Part shown: positions 8,027 through 16,206 of the stretch, in pieces
Layout of the letters: each line of letters opens with the position of its first letter
Position numbering within the stretch: position 1 is the stretch's first letter
Assembly: GCA_964422295.1 (NCBI GenBank)
Contig: CAYRAM010000003.1
Coordinates: forward strand, 1 to 64,000
From: UBA12191 sp964422295
GTDB taxonomy: Bacteria > Planctomycetota > UBA8108 > UBA1146
Reading direction: 5' to 3'
Length of the DNA stretch: 64,000 nt
The notes under the pieces: model-generated
The model's database searches: none
Seen by the model: the letters and a program-made list of their open reading frames with translations, nothing else
Told to the model about the DNA's origin: nothing
Made by a program: the position numbers and the translations under genes

Positions 8027-8788
8027 TCACTTCCTGACCTTGAATGCGACATGAAGGGGAATATCCACCAGTGGTCCAAAGAAGTCCGGGTCTTTGGCGT
8101 AAAGTTTGTCGGTGACACCGAGTTCGCGAAATTCAGGAAAGTGAACAAAGCCGGCATTGCGCAACCCGTCGAGTACGTCCTCAAAGGTTTTGTGAAGGCA
8201 GCGGACCGAGACCTCAGAGCCATCCCTTTGAGCCATCTTTCCTTCGAAGGTTTGATCGCGGCCACTAAACCACCCCCCCGATCTCTCGAAGTAGAAACTG
8301 TCGAGACCGCTCTCGATAAACGGGTTGACTGGGTGGGGCAGGGAAAAGACGAAGTGCCCGCCCACCTCCATATGATCATGGACCCGCTTCATCGATTGGT
8401 GCATCTCTTCGACGGTGGTGTAGTTGTAGACGAAGACGGCAGTGATCAGATCGTAATTGGAAAGTTGCGCGCTGAAGTCGGTAGCGCAGCCCACCGAATA
8501 TGAAATCCCACGGGGTCTTTGATCTTCATTGATCTTGGCCAATTCGATCATTTCGGAACTGATGTCGAGCCCCTCGACATGCTTCGGTGATTCATCGCTC
8601 GAGCGGATCAGTCGACGGGTGAAATAACCCTCCCCACAACCGAGGTCGAGAATTTTCTTGTCAGCGATGGGGGAGCACCACTGAATCAGGAATGGACGAG
8701 CGGTCCAGTCGGAAAGGAGCTTGGGCTTATCTCGCGCCCAATCCTTGGAAGATTCGTTAAACATGTCCCCTGACGATTTTTCGGACAT
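8027..8788 (-). CDS. Class I SAM-dependent methyltransferase
   Basis: About 253 residues. The ATG at 8788 is preferred to a GTG at 8797 because GGGAG sits at good distance upstream. Motif I is ILDLGCGEGYF (residues ~46-56), followed by the acidic end of strand 2 (VEGLDIS) and motif IV-like YDLITAVFVYNY. The C-terminal half (SLPHPVNPF, FYFERSGGWFSG) resembles small-molecule O- or N-methyltransferases more than RNA methyltransferases, though this is a weak inference. It is the promoter-proximal gene of a pair with the TauD-like dioxygenase, suggesting a two-step modification of one metabolite. Confidence 0.88.
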   Translation of the reverse strand: MSEKSSGDMFNESSKDWARDKPKLLSDWTARPFLIQWCSPIADKKILDLGCGEGYFTRRLIRSSDESPKHVEGLDISSEMIELAKINEDQRPRGISYSVGCATDFSAQLSNYDLITAVFVYNYTTVEEMHQSMKRVHDHMEVGGHFVFSLPHPVNPFIESGLDSFYFERSGGWFSGRDQTFEGKMAQRDGSEVSVRCLHKTFEDVLDGLRNAGFVHFPEFRELGVTDKLYAKDPDFFGPLVDIPLHVAFKVRK

Positions 8789-8961
8789 CGCTCCCACTTC
8801 ACAGAAGGCTGAAAAGGTGTGGATTGATCATAAGTGTACCTGGCAGGGAATCCCAGAATTAGATGGAGAGACCTATGGGAGTCCATCTTGACCTCAAATT
8901 AGCTGGGGATACAGATCTCAGCGATATTAGTCTCACATGAGACGGAGGAGTTCTCGAAGAA

Positions 8962-9204
8962 CTATTCAGCAGCGCTCGTGGGGTCAGCGTCGCTTTCTGG
9001 ATTGCTGATCTCGATCAGGGAGTGCAACTCTTCGGGGCTGAGGATGTTCTTTTCGATCAGTTTTCCCAGAAGCAATGTCACCAGCAAGTCCAGCTGCTTC
9101 ACTTCCAGTTCGAGGAAGGCGAGGCGCTCCTCTTTGCTCTGGGTGAGTTCTTCTTGAAGGAGCAGGTTCTTTTTGATTTTGAGAACTTCTTTTTCAACTT
9201 CTTT
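8962..9204 (-). CDS. Coiled-coil protein of unknown function, interrupted by the scaffold gap
   Basis: About 80 C-terminal residues are readable before the run of Ns. They are heptad-rich and strongly charged (EVEKEVLKIKKN, then ELTQSKEERLAFLELEVKQ), followed by a LLVTLLLGKLIEKNILSPEEL segment and an acidic tail. The 5' part lies beyond the gap. A candidate start is a GTG at 9364 with AGAGGA upstream, encoding a basic segment (MIIKHRRKRKDFGIDSILRK), but the frame across the gap cannot be checked because the gap length is nominal. No family is recognised. Confidence 0.55.
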   Translation of the reverse strand, partial: KEVEKEVLKIKKNLLLQEELTQSKEERLAFLELEVKQLDLLVTLLLGKLIEKNILSPEELHSLIEISNPESDADPTSAAE

Positions 9205-9304
9205 NNNNNNNNNNNNNNNNNNNNNNNNNNNNNNNNNNNNNNNNNNNNNNNNNNNNNNNNNNNNNNNNNNNNNNNNNNNNNNNNNNNNNNNNNNNNNNNN
9301 NNNN
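9205..9304. other. Scaffold gap of 100 Ns
   Basis: Exactly 100 Ns, the conventional placeholder for a gap of unknown size, so distances and reading frame across it are unreliable. Confidence 0.99.
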
Positions 9305-9433
9305 TTTTCGCAGGATGCTGTCGATGCCAAAATCTTTTCGTTTTCGACGATGCTTTATGATCACTCCTCTGAATTCAGTGTGAGTTCCGATCGCGACAGA
9401 CTCCTGATCAATGAGACAACTTTTCAGGCCACC

Positions 9434-10234
9434 TCACTTCGCTTCTTCGAGATACTCAACCCCGTCAGGCTCTGCGAACTCCTCTTTGTTCGGCGAACTC
9501 CTCATTGTTCTGCGGCTCCTCTTTGTTCTGCGGACTCCTCTTTGTATCGGCCAAGAAAATCCCAATGCCGTGAGAGCAGCGAGGAGCAGGAATACTGCAC
9601 TCGTTACACTAAATTTACCCTTTTCATTAGATATAAGGGACATGACGCAGAAACTGAGTATGTGCTCAGAAGTAAAAAGGTATCGTTTTCCTATGGCGAT
9701 CAGCGCTACTTTGTATTCGTCATAAGTAAGATTCGGGTTGAGTTGAATTGGCAACCAAAATTCTTGCTCGCTTAAGATATCCGAGACAAAATTATTTTCG
9801 TCAGTCTTTGTGCTGAATTCAAAGAATTGTGTAGCCACTTCTCTAATCTCGTCTTCGGTGGAGGCATCTTTGAACAAAAGTACATCGGCCCTGTACTCGA
9901 AATAATCCTCTCGTTCAACGACGCTTACGGCCTCGTATATTTCAGCGTCCGTAAGAAAAGGTGCCCAAGCGAGAAATGGTGCTATGAACACTGCAAGTAC
10001 AGTAATCGCCGTGCAGATGGCCGCGTTAATTTTCCCTCGTCCCCCTGCACGAGTACTTAAAACGGCGGTAAGAAATCCAATCCCCATAACGAGGTACATA
10101 TGAGTACTTCCTGTGATCAGTGCAACGATCACAAAAACGACAACGCCAATCATCGAACCCAACAGTGCTCCAAGAATAGGTAAAATCATATTCGTCTCTT
10201 CTTCATAAAGTCGATCCACAGGCCTATTGGCCAT
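9434..10234 (-). CDS. Membrane protein of unknown function
   Basis: Up to 266 residues; a second start at 10189 (MILPILGALLGSM) is equally plausible and begins directly at the first membrane segment. Hydrophobic segments: ILPILGALLGSMIGVVVFVI, the MGIGFLTAVLS region, AICTAITVLAVFIAPFLAW, and late FLLLAALTALGFSW, so about four helices. Between helices 3 and 4 lies a soluble part of about 110 residues with a tryptophan-containing WLPIQLNPNLTYDEYKVAL. The basic/acidic tail is encoded by short tandem repeats (9475-9550). Lower GC than its neighbours. No family recognised. Confidence 0.6.
   Translation of the reverse strand: MANRPVDRLYEEETNMILPILGALLGSMIGVVVFVIVALITGSTHMYLVMGIGFLTAVLSTRAGGRGKINAAICTAITVLAVFIAPFLAWAPFLTDAEIYEAVSVVEREDYFEYRADVLLFKDASTEDEIREVATQFFEFSTKTDENNFVSDILSEQEFWLPIQLNPNLTYDEYKVALIAIGKRYLFTSEHILSFCVMSLISNEKGKFSVTSAVFLLLAALTALGFSWPIQRGVRRTKRSRRTMRSSPNKEEFAEPDGVEYLEEAK
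9475..9550. repeat. Four imperfect 18-20 bp tandem repeats in the end of the membrane-protein gene
   Basis: Units begin at 9475, 9494, 9513 and 9531 and share the core ACTCCTCTTTGTTC or a close variant. On the minus strand they encode the arginine-rich tail (RTKRSRRTMRSS), so the repeat has lengthened the C-terminus of the protein at 9434-10234. Confidence 0.75.
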
Positions 10235-10537
10235 GCTTGCCGTGATGCATCTGATACAGATGGTATTTATATCTCTGTGGAGAGGTATTCATAAGTAGTT
10301 TTCCTTCATGAGAGGGCTTTCCCTTCTTGTGGGCATGTCAATAGTCAGGTCTGTCACGTATGGCAGGTGTGAATCATCGTCGATAGACAGCAAGATCCTT
10401 CGAGTCGCGTCAGTCCAGCGGTAGGATCTATGGAGTCAACTCTGGGGTTTTCCTCGGCTTTGAAAGACGAAATCAATATTGAATCGACGCTGGAATTGCT
10501 ATTCAAACATTGTGCTGAAGAACCGAGGAGAGACCTG

Positions 10538-11308
10538 ATGAATCAACCACTCTATCTATTTTCCTCCATCCATGCATTTGGAGTGATGACACTTGCACTG
10601 GTTTTGAGTTTATCTCAGCCCCTTCATGCGCAGACTGATTTTGATGAATGCGGAATCTTTGATTTTGACTGTTGCGGTTGTGTCCTTTTTTATCCCACCT
10701 CCGGAGCTGGCGGTGGGTATCTGACCGATGCCGTATCTCCACCAATAGGAGAGACTGTTCGAATCACAGCGGTGACTTGGACTGATTGTCTTCATTTTTG
10801 CGCTGCGATTTATTGTTTAACGGACACGCAATTGTTCTTTGATTGTTCCGTTTCTGCAGGGGGAGAATCCGATTGTAGCAATGGCCAAGATGATGATTTT
10901 GATGGCCTGACCGATTGTTGTGATCCCGATTGTGCTTGCATCCCGGGATTCGAGATATGTGACAACGGCTTTGATGATGATTGCGATGGCCTCATCGATT
11001 TGCAGGATTCGGATTGTAGCGGATCGCCCTCTGGGGGGGTCTTTGTTCGCGGTGACTCGAATGGGGATGGCAATCTCGATGTCTCCGATGCGGTGCGCAG
11101 TTTGACGTATTTGTTCCAGGGGGCAGTGGTGGATTGCCTCGATGCGGCGGATGTCAGTGACGACGGCGAGGTGAATATCGCCGACCCGGTCGCTCTGCTG
11201 AACACCCTCTTCTCTTCCTCCGGTGCACCGCCCCCGCCCTATCCGGATTGCGGATTTGATCCGACCACCGATGATCTGCACTGTTGGGGATATTTCGTCT
11301 GTCCCTGA
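10538..11308 (+). CDS. Secreted Cys-rich protein with metal-binding repeats and dockerin-like C-terminus
   Basis: 256 residues. The ATG at 10538 has GAGGAG upstream and opens a signal peptide ending near PLHAQTD. A Cys-rich middle is followed by two repeats of the type CxNGxDDDxDGLxD (CSNGQDDDFDGLTDCCDPDC and ICDNGFDDDCDGLIDLQD), resembling the putative calcium/metal-binding motif of MopE-type proteins. The C-terminal ~85 residues carry two EF-hand-like dockerin units: GDSNGDGNLDVSDAVRSL and VSDDGEVNIADPVALLNTL, then a Pro-rich tail ending in Cys-Pro. Such endings are common in planctomycete secreted proteins. No enzyme domain is seen. Confidence 0.85.
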   Translation: MNQPLYLFSSIHAFGVMTLALVLSLSQPLHAQTDFDECGIFDFDCCGCVLFYPTSGAGGGYLTDAVSPPIGETVRITAVTWTDCLHFCAAIYCLTDTQLFFDCSVSAGGESDCSNGQDDDFDGLTDCCDPDCACIPGFEICDNGFDDDCDGLIDLQDSDCSGSPSGGVFVRGDSNGDGNLDVSDAVRSLTYLFQGAVVDCLDAADVSDDGEVNIADPVALLNTLFSSSGAPPPPYPDCGFDPTTDDLHCWGYFVCP

Positions 11309-11448
11309 GATGGTCAACATTTCTTAGATTCGTGGGCGGGATCGGCTCATTCAGGGTCTGCTCCATGCTATCATTTCCTGCATGAGATTCAGGTAGAGTC
11401 GCCATTTTACATGCGCTTCCTGATACGAAGGAAAGGGCACTCGTTGTC

Positions 11449-12042
11449 ATGAATGAGGAACTAAAGATTCAGGTCGAACCTTGGGAATCGGATTCCGATA
11501 CCTGTGTCATCCGGTTGGACCGGGTAGTGGCCACTTCTCCGGAATATTTTTCAACTGCGGAAGAAGCGGCGGACAGCCCGCTCGGCAAGAAACTCGTCGC
11601 CATCGATGGCCTCGAAGCGGTCTTGATGCAAGACAAGGTCATCACCCTGTTGAAGCCCTTGGATGGTTCCGATTGGCAGCCGATGGTGGATCAGGCCAGT
11701 GAGGTGATCCGCCAGCACTTTGAAGAGTTTGACCGCGTGGTCTCGGAGCGCAGCCGCGACATGAATGAAGAGGAGAAAGCCCTCTTCATCGAAGTCCAAA
11801 ATCTGCTCAACTCGGACCTCAATCCGATGGTGGCAGCCCACGGCGGTTTCATCGAAGTCGTCGACGTCAAGGACAATGATCTCTTCATCCACATGGGGGG
11901 AGGTTGTCAGGGCTGCGGAATGGCTGCGGTGACCTTGCGCCAGGGGGTGGAGACATTGATTCGCCAAAAGGTGCCTTCGATCCGCAACATTCATGACGCC
12001 ACCGATCACCAGGCGGGAGAGAACCCTTACTATGCCAACTGA
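11449..12042 (+). CDS. Nfu-type iron-sulfur cluster scaffold/carrier (NifU C-terminal domain)
   Basis: 197 residues. Residues ~1-90 match an Nfu N-terminal domain (FSTAEEAADSPLGKKLVAIDGLEAVLMQDKVITLLKP). Residues ~110-185 are the NifU-like domain with the cluster-binding CxxC in GGGCQGCGMAAVTLRQGVE. Family members carry a [4Fe-4S] cluster and hand it to client proteins. The gene overlaps the Rieske-type ferredoxin by 11 bp, suggesting that protein or a later gene product is its client; this is inference from context. Confidence 0.92.
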   Translation: MNEELKIQVEPWESDSDTCVIRLDRVVATSPEYFSTAEEAADSPLGKKLVAIDGLEAVLMQDKVITLLKPLDGSDWQPMVDQASEVIRQHFEEFDRVVSERSRDMNEEEKALFIEVQNLLNSDLNPMVAAHGGFIEVVDVKDNDLFIHMGGGCQGCGMAAVTLRQGVETLIRQKVPSIRNIHDATDHQAGENPYYAN

Positions 12043-12364
12043 AGAAGATTGGCACGATCTCTGCGCTTTCAGCGAGATCGATGAGGAGGAGCCCCACTTC
12101 GTCAATGCCGGCGGCCGCGAGTTGATGGTCGTGCGTGTCGGCGATGAAATCTCCGTCTTTACCGACTCCTGCCCCCACATCGGTTCATCGATGATGGGTG
12201 CGACCGTGGAGAATGGTTTTGTCGAATGCCCTCTCCATGGCGCCTGTTTCGATGCTCGCAGTGGTGAAGTGAGCGATGGACCCACCGACCAAAATCTGCA
12301 GTGCCACCCTTCTCGTCTCGATGGGGAGCGGGTTTACGTCAGGCTCGATCCCGCTGCCAATTAG
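12032..12364 (+). CDS. Rieske-type [2Fe-2S] ferredoxin
   Basis: About 110 residues from the ATG at 12032, which lies inside the end of nfu. Both cluster motifs are present: C-P-H in DSCPHIGSSM and C-P-L-H in VECPLHGACFD, with the spacing expected of Rieske proteins; the following DARSGEVSDGP is typical of small soluble Rieske ferredoxins that serve dioxygenases or nitrite-reductase-like enzymes. No membrane or signal segment. It probably carries electrons for an enzyme not identifiable here. Confidence 0.92.
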   Translation: MPTEEDWHDLCAFSEIDEEEPHFVNAGGRELMVVRVGDEISVFTDSCPHIGSSMMGATVENGFVECPLHGACFDARSGEVSDGPTDQNLQCHPSRLDGERVYVRLDPAAN

Positions 12365-12432
12365 GCACTTGTCCCCGGTGCAGCAAGCGTCAAGATATCA
12401 AAAACCCCGGTTTCTCTCTCAGTGGAGGTCCC

Positions 12433-13251
12433 ATGACCCGTATCAAACCTTTTCATCTGCTAATGATCTTTTTCCTCGTGCCTCTGACTGGTTGCCTGGT
12501 GGTCAAGTCTGACCTGGCCAAAGTCGATCAGGAGAGTGGAGCTCTCACCTTGGAGATCACCTCCGGCGATTCCGGGGATGGGAAAGAAGAATCGGAGGTG
12601 GACCCGGAAGAGGTGGCTGCCCAACAGAAAAAGGTCGACGAGTTGGAGCGCAAAGTCGCGGAGATGGAAATCGACCAGCACATCGCAGAGCTGGAACGGG
12701 AACTCTCCCATGAAGCCACCGAGCACCGCTTTGAGGCGCTTCACAGATCCATCGAAAATGCGGAGCATGAGATGCAAATGTTCCACAGTTTTGATCGCCC
12801 GACTCGGGAGTTTCAAAGTCGCCGATCGGTGATCTTTGCCGAAACCCGTCTCAAGGATTCACGCACCGAACTGGAGCAACTGGAGATGCTCTACGCCGGG
12901 TCGGAATTGGAAGACGGCACTGCGGAGTTGGTCCTCCAGCGAGGTCGGATGAGTCTGGCCAGGGCCGAAGAAGCGCTCGGCCAGACGCGCAGGGAACACG
13001 AAGTCGAGATGACCGTGAAAATTCCGCGCAGCGAAGAGAGTTTGCAGCGCGCCATCGAAAGTGCAAAGCGTGATCTGGAGCGCGCCGAAGCGAAAGCGGA
13101 GATCGAGCGCATCCAGGAGGATCGCAAGTTTGAAAAGATGGAGAGGGAGTTGGAAGAGCAACGTGAAGAGTTGGAAAAGGCGATTCACGATCTGCGCAAC
13201 ATGACCGGAGTCGAAGATCAGCCTCGACCGGTGGCATGGGGAATCTTTTGA
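12433..13251 (+). CDS. Coiled-coil lipoprotein
   Basis: 272 residues from the ATG at 12433 (GGAGG upstream). Signal peptide with a good lipobox, LTGC (MTRIKPFHLLMIFFLVPLTGC), so the mature protein is lipid-anchored. From about residue 55 to the end it is nearly all charged heptad repeat (KVDELERKVAEMEIDQHIAELE, LQRAIESAKRDLERAEAKAE, EREL EEQREELEKAI), i.e. a long coiled coil. No named family. The stop is overlapped by 16 bp by the following alpha-toroid gene, so they are translated together. Confidence 0.82.
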   Translation: MTRIKPFHLLMIFFLVPLTGCLVVKSDLAKVDQESGALTLEITSGDSGDGKEESEVDPEEVAAQQKKVDELERKVAEMEIDQHIAELERELSHEATEHRFEALHRSIENAEHEMQMFHSFDRPTREFQSRRSVIFAETRLKDSRTELEQLEMLYAGSELEDGTAELVLQRGRMSLARAEEALGQTRREHEVEMTVKIPRSEESLQRAIESAKRDLERAEAKAEIERIQEDRKFEKMERELEEQREELEKAIHDLRNMTGVEDQPRPVAWGIF

Positions 13252-14516
13252 TCGCAACCTCCCTGATTCTGTTATCGCACCTGGCCTCGGGTCCTCTTCC
13301 TGCTGAGGGGATGACTGAGGACTGGCGCATCGGTGCACGGGCCGGGCTCGACAAGGCGGTGGAATACCTGATGGCCCATCAGGAAGAGGACGGCGCATTC
13401 GGTCACTGGCGCAACCCCATCTCTCCGGATGACAAGAACTGGATGGTCCCGGAACAACATCTGGCTTTCCAGGTGGCGATCACCGGCATCTGCTGTGTCA
13501 CCTTGATGGATCTTGGATCTGATCTGCCGCAAGGGGGCGAGGAAGCTCTCGAACGCGCCCTCGACAACATTTGTGAAAAGGGACGCCGCAAACGCATCGC
13601 CAACTGGGATACCGACAACCTCTGGGGTTACGTCTACGTTCTCGAAGCCGTGGCCCGAGCGCTGGCGGAGCCGGAGCAACGATTTGGAGAAGAACGGCGG
13701 GCTCGGCTGAGAAAACTGGGGGAGGATCTGATCGTCATCCTCGGGAATTATCAGAGCCCCGATGGGGGCTGGGCCTACTACGACGATCCGCCCTTCACAC
13801 GCCGCCCCACTTGGGGGACTTCTTTTGTGACCGCCTCGCTGCTGTTGATCTATGAGCAGTGTGAGCAGGTGGGACTGGAAGTTCCTGACCAGATGCAGCA
13901 ACGCGGGTTGCGAGCCCTCCGCAGGACTCGCCTTCCCAACGGTGCGTACGACTACAATATCGCTGCCGTTCAGGCGACGCGAAATCTGCTCTCCATCAAT
14001 CAGATCAAAGGTTCCCTGTGCCGTATCCAAGTCGGGAACCTGGCGCTGCGCAGGTTGGGGGATCCCGGTGAGGTGACCGATCAGGATATCGTCACCGGTC
14101 TCGACCAACTGATGCGGCACCACAAATTCATCTCATTGTCGAGAGGCCGCATCTATCCCCATGAAGCCTACTACGCCAATAGCGGCTATTTCTTCTTTTA
14201 CGGGCACTACTACGCAGCGGATGTCATTCGTCAGTTGCCGTGGAATCTGCGGGAGCAATGGTGGCCCCGATTGAGTCAGAAGATCCTCGAGACCCAGGAA
14301 GAGGATGGTTCGATGTGGGATTACGCATTTTTTTCATACCACCGGGTCTACGGCACAGCATGGTCGATCTCGGTTCTCGCCAAGGCTCTTGCGGATGGGG
14401 AAGGTCGGGCAGTGCCCGCCAGAGGAGAGCCGAATGGGAAGCCGAAGTCGAAGCGAGGGATTCCGAAGAGACCAGAGCCTGTCCAGGCGAAACCGCAGCC
14501 CAAAAAATTGCGCTAA
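13236..14516 (+). CDS. Secreted squalene/hopene-cyclase-like alpha-toroid repeat protein
   Basis: 426 residues. A short N-terminal hydrophobic segment (LLIATSLILLSHLASG) suggests export. The body has prenyltransferase/squalene-oxidase-type repeats: AVEYLMAHQEEDGAFGHW, GNYQSPDGGWAYYDD, RRTRLPNGAYDY, QKILETQEEDGSMWDY, all with the G-x-W/Y at the repeat end. The DxDD protonation motif of true cyclases is not visible, so this is more likely a structural or binding toroid than a triterpene cyclase. The C-terminus is a Lys/Pro-rich tail (KPKSKRGIPKRPEPVQAKP). It ends the nfu-Rieske-lipoprotein operon, about 80 bp before a strong terminator. Confidence 0.8.
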   Translation: MGNLLIATSLILLSHLASGPLPAEGMTEDWRIGARAGLDKAVEYLMAHQEEDGAFGHWRNPISPDDKNWMVPEQHLAFQVAITGICCVTLMDLGSDLPQGGEEALERALDNICEKGRRKRIANWDTDNLWGYVYVLEAVARALAEPEQRFGEERRARLRKLGEDLIVILGNYQSPDGGWAYYDDPPFTRRPTWGTSFVTASLLLIYEQCEQVGLEVPDQMQQRGLRALRRTRLPNGAYDYNIAAVQATRNLLSINQIKGSLCRIQVGNLALRRLGDPGEVTDQDIVTGLDQLMRHHKFISLSRGRIYPHEAYYANSGYFFFYGHYYAADVIRQLPWNLREQWWPRLSQKILETQEEDGSMWDYAFFSYHRVYGTAWSISVLAKALADGEGRAVPARGEPNGKPKSKRGIPKRPEPVQAKPQPKKLR

Positions 14517-14597
14517 ATCACGGCGTTGAATCTGTAGCGGGATTTGAACAGATAGCCTCTTTGGATCAGCGTGAATATTATAGAGGCGTGAAATTAG

Positions 14598-14633
14598 AAA
14601 AAGGGTGCGGAGATTTCTCTCCGCACCCTTTTT
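14598..14633. terminator. Bidirectional intrinsic terminator
   Basis: A perfect 16-bp stem (AAAAAGGGTGCGGAGA and its complement) with a TTTC loop and flanking A and T runs. It separates the convergent toroid gene and the Cys-rich lipoprotein gene and can serve both. Confidence 0.93.
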
Positions 14634-14647
14634 TGTAGAAAGTTAAA

Positions 14648-14830
14648 CTACTTGCAGGAACCGCAGCAGCTGTCCTTTTTGGAGCCGCACTCGGCTGCTT
14701 TCTCAGCACTGCATGCTGTCGCACACTCGCTGGCACAGTCAGCTTTCTCTTCACCACCCTGGGGAGCAAAGATACAACCAGCGGTGGAAAGACCGCCAAC
14801 AACGACAAGAGCAAGAAGAAACTTTTTCAT
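14648..14830 (-). CDS. Small Cys-rich lipoprotein
   Basis: 60 residues from the ATG at 14830, which follows GGAAAGGAGAG; an in-frame start at 14854 is less likely because the signal peptide begins at MKKFLLALVVVGG. The lipobox is LSTAGC. After a short spacer, the mature part holds eight cysteines in about 30 residues (CASECATACSAEKAAEC, then CCGSCK). This may bind metal or form disulfides on the outer surface; neither can be decided. It has its own terminator 14 bp downstream of its stop and no partner gene, so it may be a highly expressed single-gene unit. Confidence 0.8.
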   Translation of the reverse strand: MKKFLLALVVVGGLSTAGCIFAPQGGEEKADCASECATACSAEKAAECGSKKDSCCGSCK

Positions 14831-15016
14831 CTGGCTCTCCTTTCCTGCCGCCATTGCGGCTTATCACGGGGGAAACTCATGATTCGAGGGGGCAAACCCC
14901 CTCCCAATCCCTGATTTAATCAGGTTTCTTTGGCATCTCAACGGGAAATCCTGGCCAGGCGTTCCAAGAAGGTCACAAATTACGAAAATTACCCAAAAAT
15001 ACCCCTCTGACAGGTT

Positions 15017-16174
15017 TTATCGAGTTTCCTGAAGGAGCTGAGCCCTTCTTTTTTGCTGCAAGGGAGTTTCGGCGACATTCGGATCGCTGCTCCAGAATGA
15101 AGAGTAGGCGAAGTGGCTCACCCCCTGACATCCCTGGATGAGGGCACTCTGCTCTTGAGCCACGGTGACGGCAGGATCTGCGTGAAGATAGGTGCCCAGC
15201 CCCATGATCACCGGATAGCCCCGGGCCGCATCCATACACTCGCCGACGCGGGACTCGAAGCGCGGGATCTCGCGGTCGTACTGCATCGGAAAGACCGCAT
15301 CGATATACCCCTTGCGTAACCAGTTGGGCCAATCTTGACGCACCCGTTCGTGGGCGATTTGTGGGGTTCGATAGACCGCAGCGGTCATCAACACCTCTCT
15401 GCGGACCTCACGGCAACGCTCGGTGATGACCTGTACCATCTCCGTGACCTGGTCCCTGCGCCATTCATCCCAGGATCGGCGATCATCATCCGGGGATTCG
15501 ATTCCCGTGTCTGCAGTGAAGAATTTTTCACTCCGCTCATCCCTAGGATAGTCTTTCTCGATCCCCGATTCGAGGAAGCGAATGTAATCCAAATGGATGC
15601 CGACCACTTCGGGATACCAGGTCAAGATTTCTTCACAGACTTTGGCGACATGATCGCGTACCTCCGGATAAGAGGGATTGAGTGCGACGTAATAGCTGGG
15701 TTGGAGCGGTTGTCGTTCTCCATCCGCGGAGTGCAGAAACCACTGTGGCTGGCTGTTCCACAACTGCTCAGGAGTGGTCGAAGGTGGCGCGGTGATGCCG
15801 CGCCAGCCGGGAATGGCGTTGATCCACGCATGCAATTGCAATTCTCTGACCCGGGCTTCCCGACATGCGGCCTCGAGGGGGTCAAAACCGGGATCTTTGT
15901 GGTCAAACTCTTCAGCCCACGGCTCCAGCGCAGAAGGGTAAAACACGGTGGCATTGCCACGCACCTGGAAGAGAACCGTATCGAAGCCCGCCTTGTCGAT
16001 GTTTTCCATCAGATCGACGATGTCCTGCTCGGTTTTATAATCCCAACGGGTGACCCAGATCGCTTTGCGGATCGGAACCTCTGGTTTGTGGATACAGCCG
16101 CTGGCAAAACTGACGAGAAAGAGAAAAAGCAGTGCCCAAATGAAGTGCTTCGACAAGAGGGGTCGATGTTGCAT
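15017..16174 (-). CDS. GHL10 / YngK-like glycosidase lipoprotein
   Basis: 385 residues. A lipoprotein signal peptide ends in FASGC. The mature part is the glycosyl-hydrolase-like-10 (PF02638-type) domain: KAIWVTRWDYKTEQDI at the start, then FDTVLFQVRGNATVFYPSAL, LHAWINAIPGWRG, LNPSYPEVRDHV, VGIHLDYIRF (a likely catalytic-acid strand) and DAVFPMQYDREI. These are TIM-barrel proteins related to glycoside hydrolases acting on cell-wall or storage polysaccharides, with substrate undefined. It is the last gene of a four-gene minus-strand run, 32 bp after the lipid kinase. Confidence 0.9.
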   Translation of the reverse strand: MQHRPLLSKHFIWALLFLFLVSFASGCIHKPEVPIRKAIWVTRWDYKTEQDIVDLMENIDKAGFDTVLFQVRGNATVFYPSALEPWAEEFDHKDPGFDPLEAACREARVRELQLHAWINAIPGWRGITAPPSTTPEQLWNSQPQWFLHSADGERQPLQPSYYVALNPSYPEVRDHVAKVCEEILTWYPEVVGIHLDYIRFLESGIEKDYPRDERSEKFFTADTGIESPDDDRRSWDEWRRDQVTEMVQVITERCREVRREVLMTAAVYRTPQIAHERVRQDWPNWLRKGYIDAVFPMQYDREIPRFESRVGECMDAARGYPVIMGLGTYLHADPAVTVAQEQSALIQGCQGVSHFAYSSFWSSDPNVAETPLQQKRRAQLLQETR

Positions 16175-16206
16175 GCTGCTGCCAATCCTCCCGCCATGAC
16201 GGCGGT

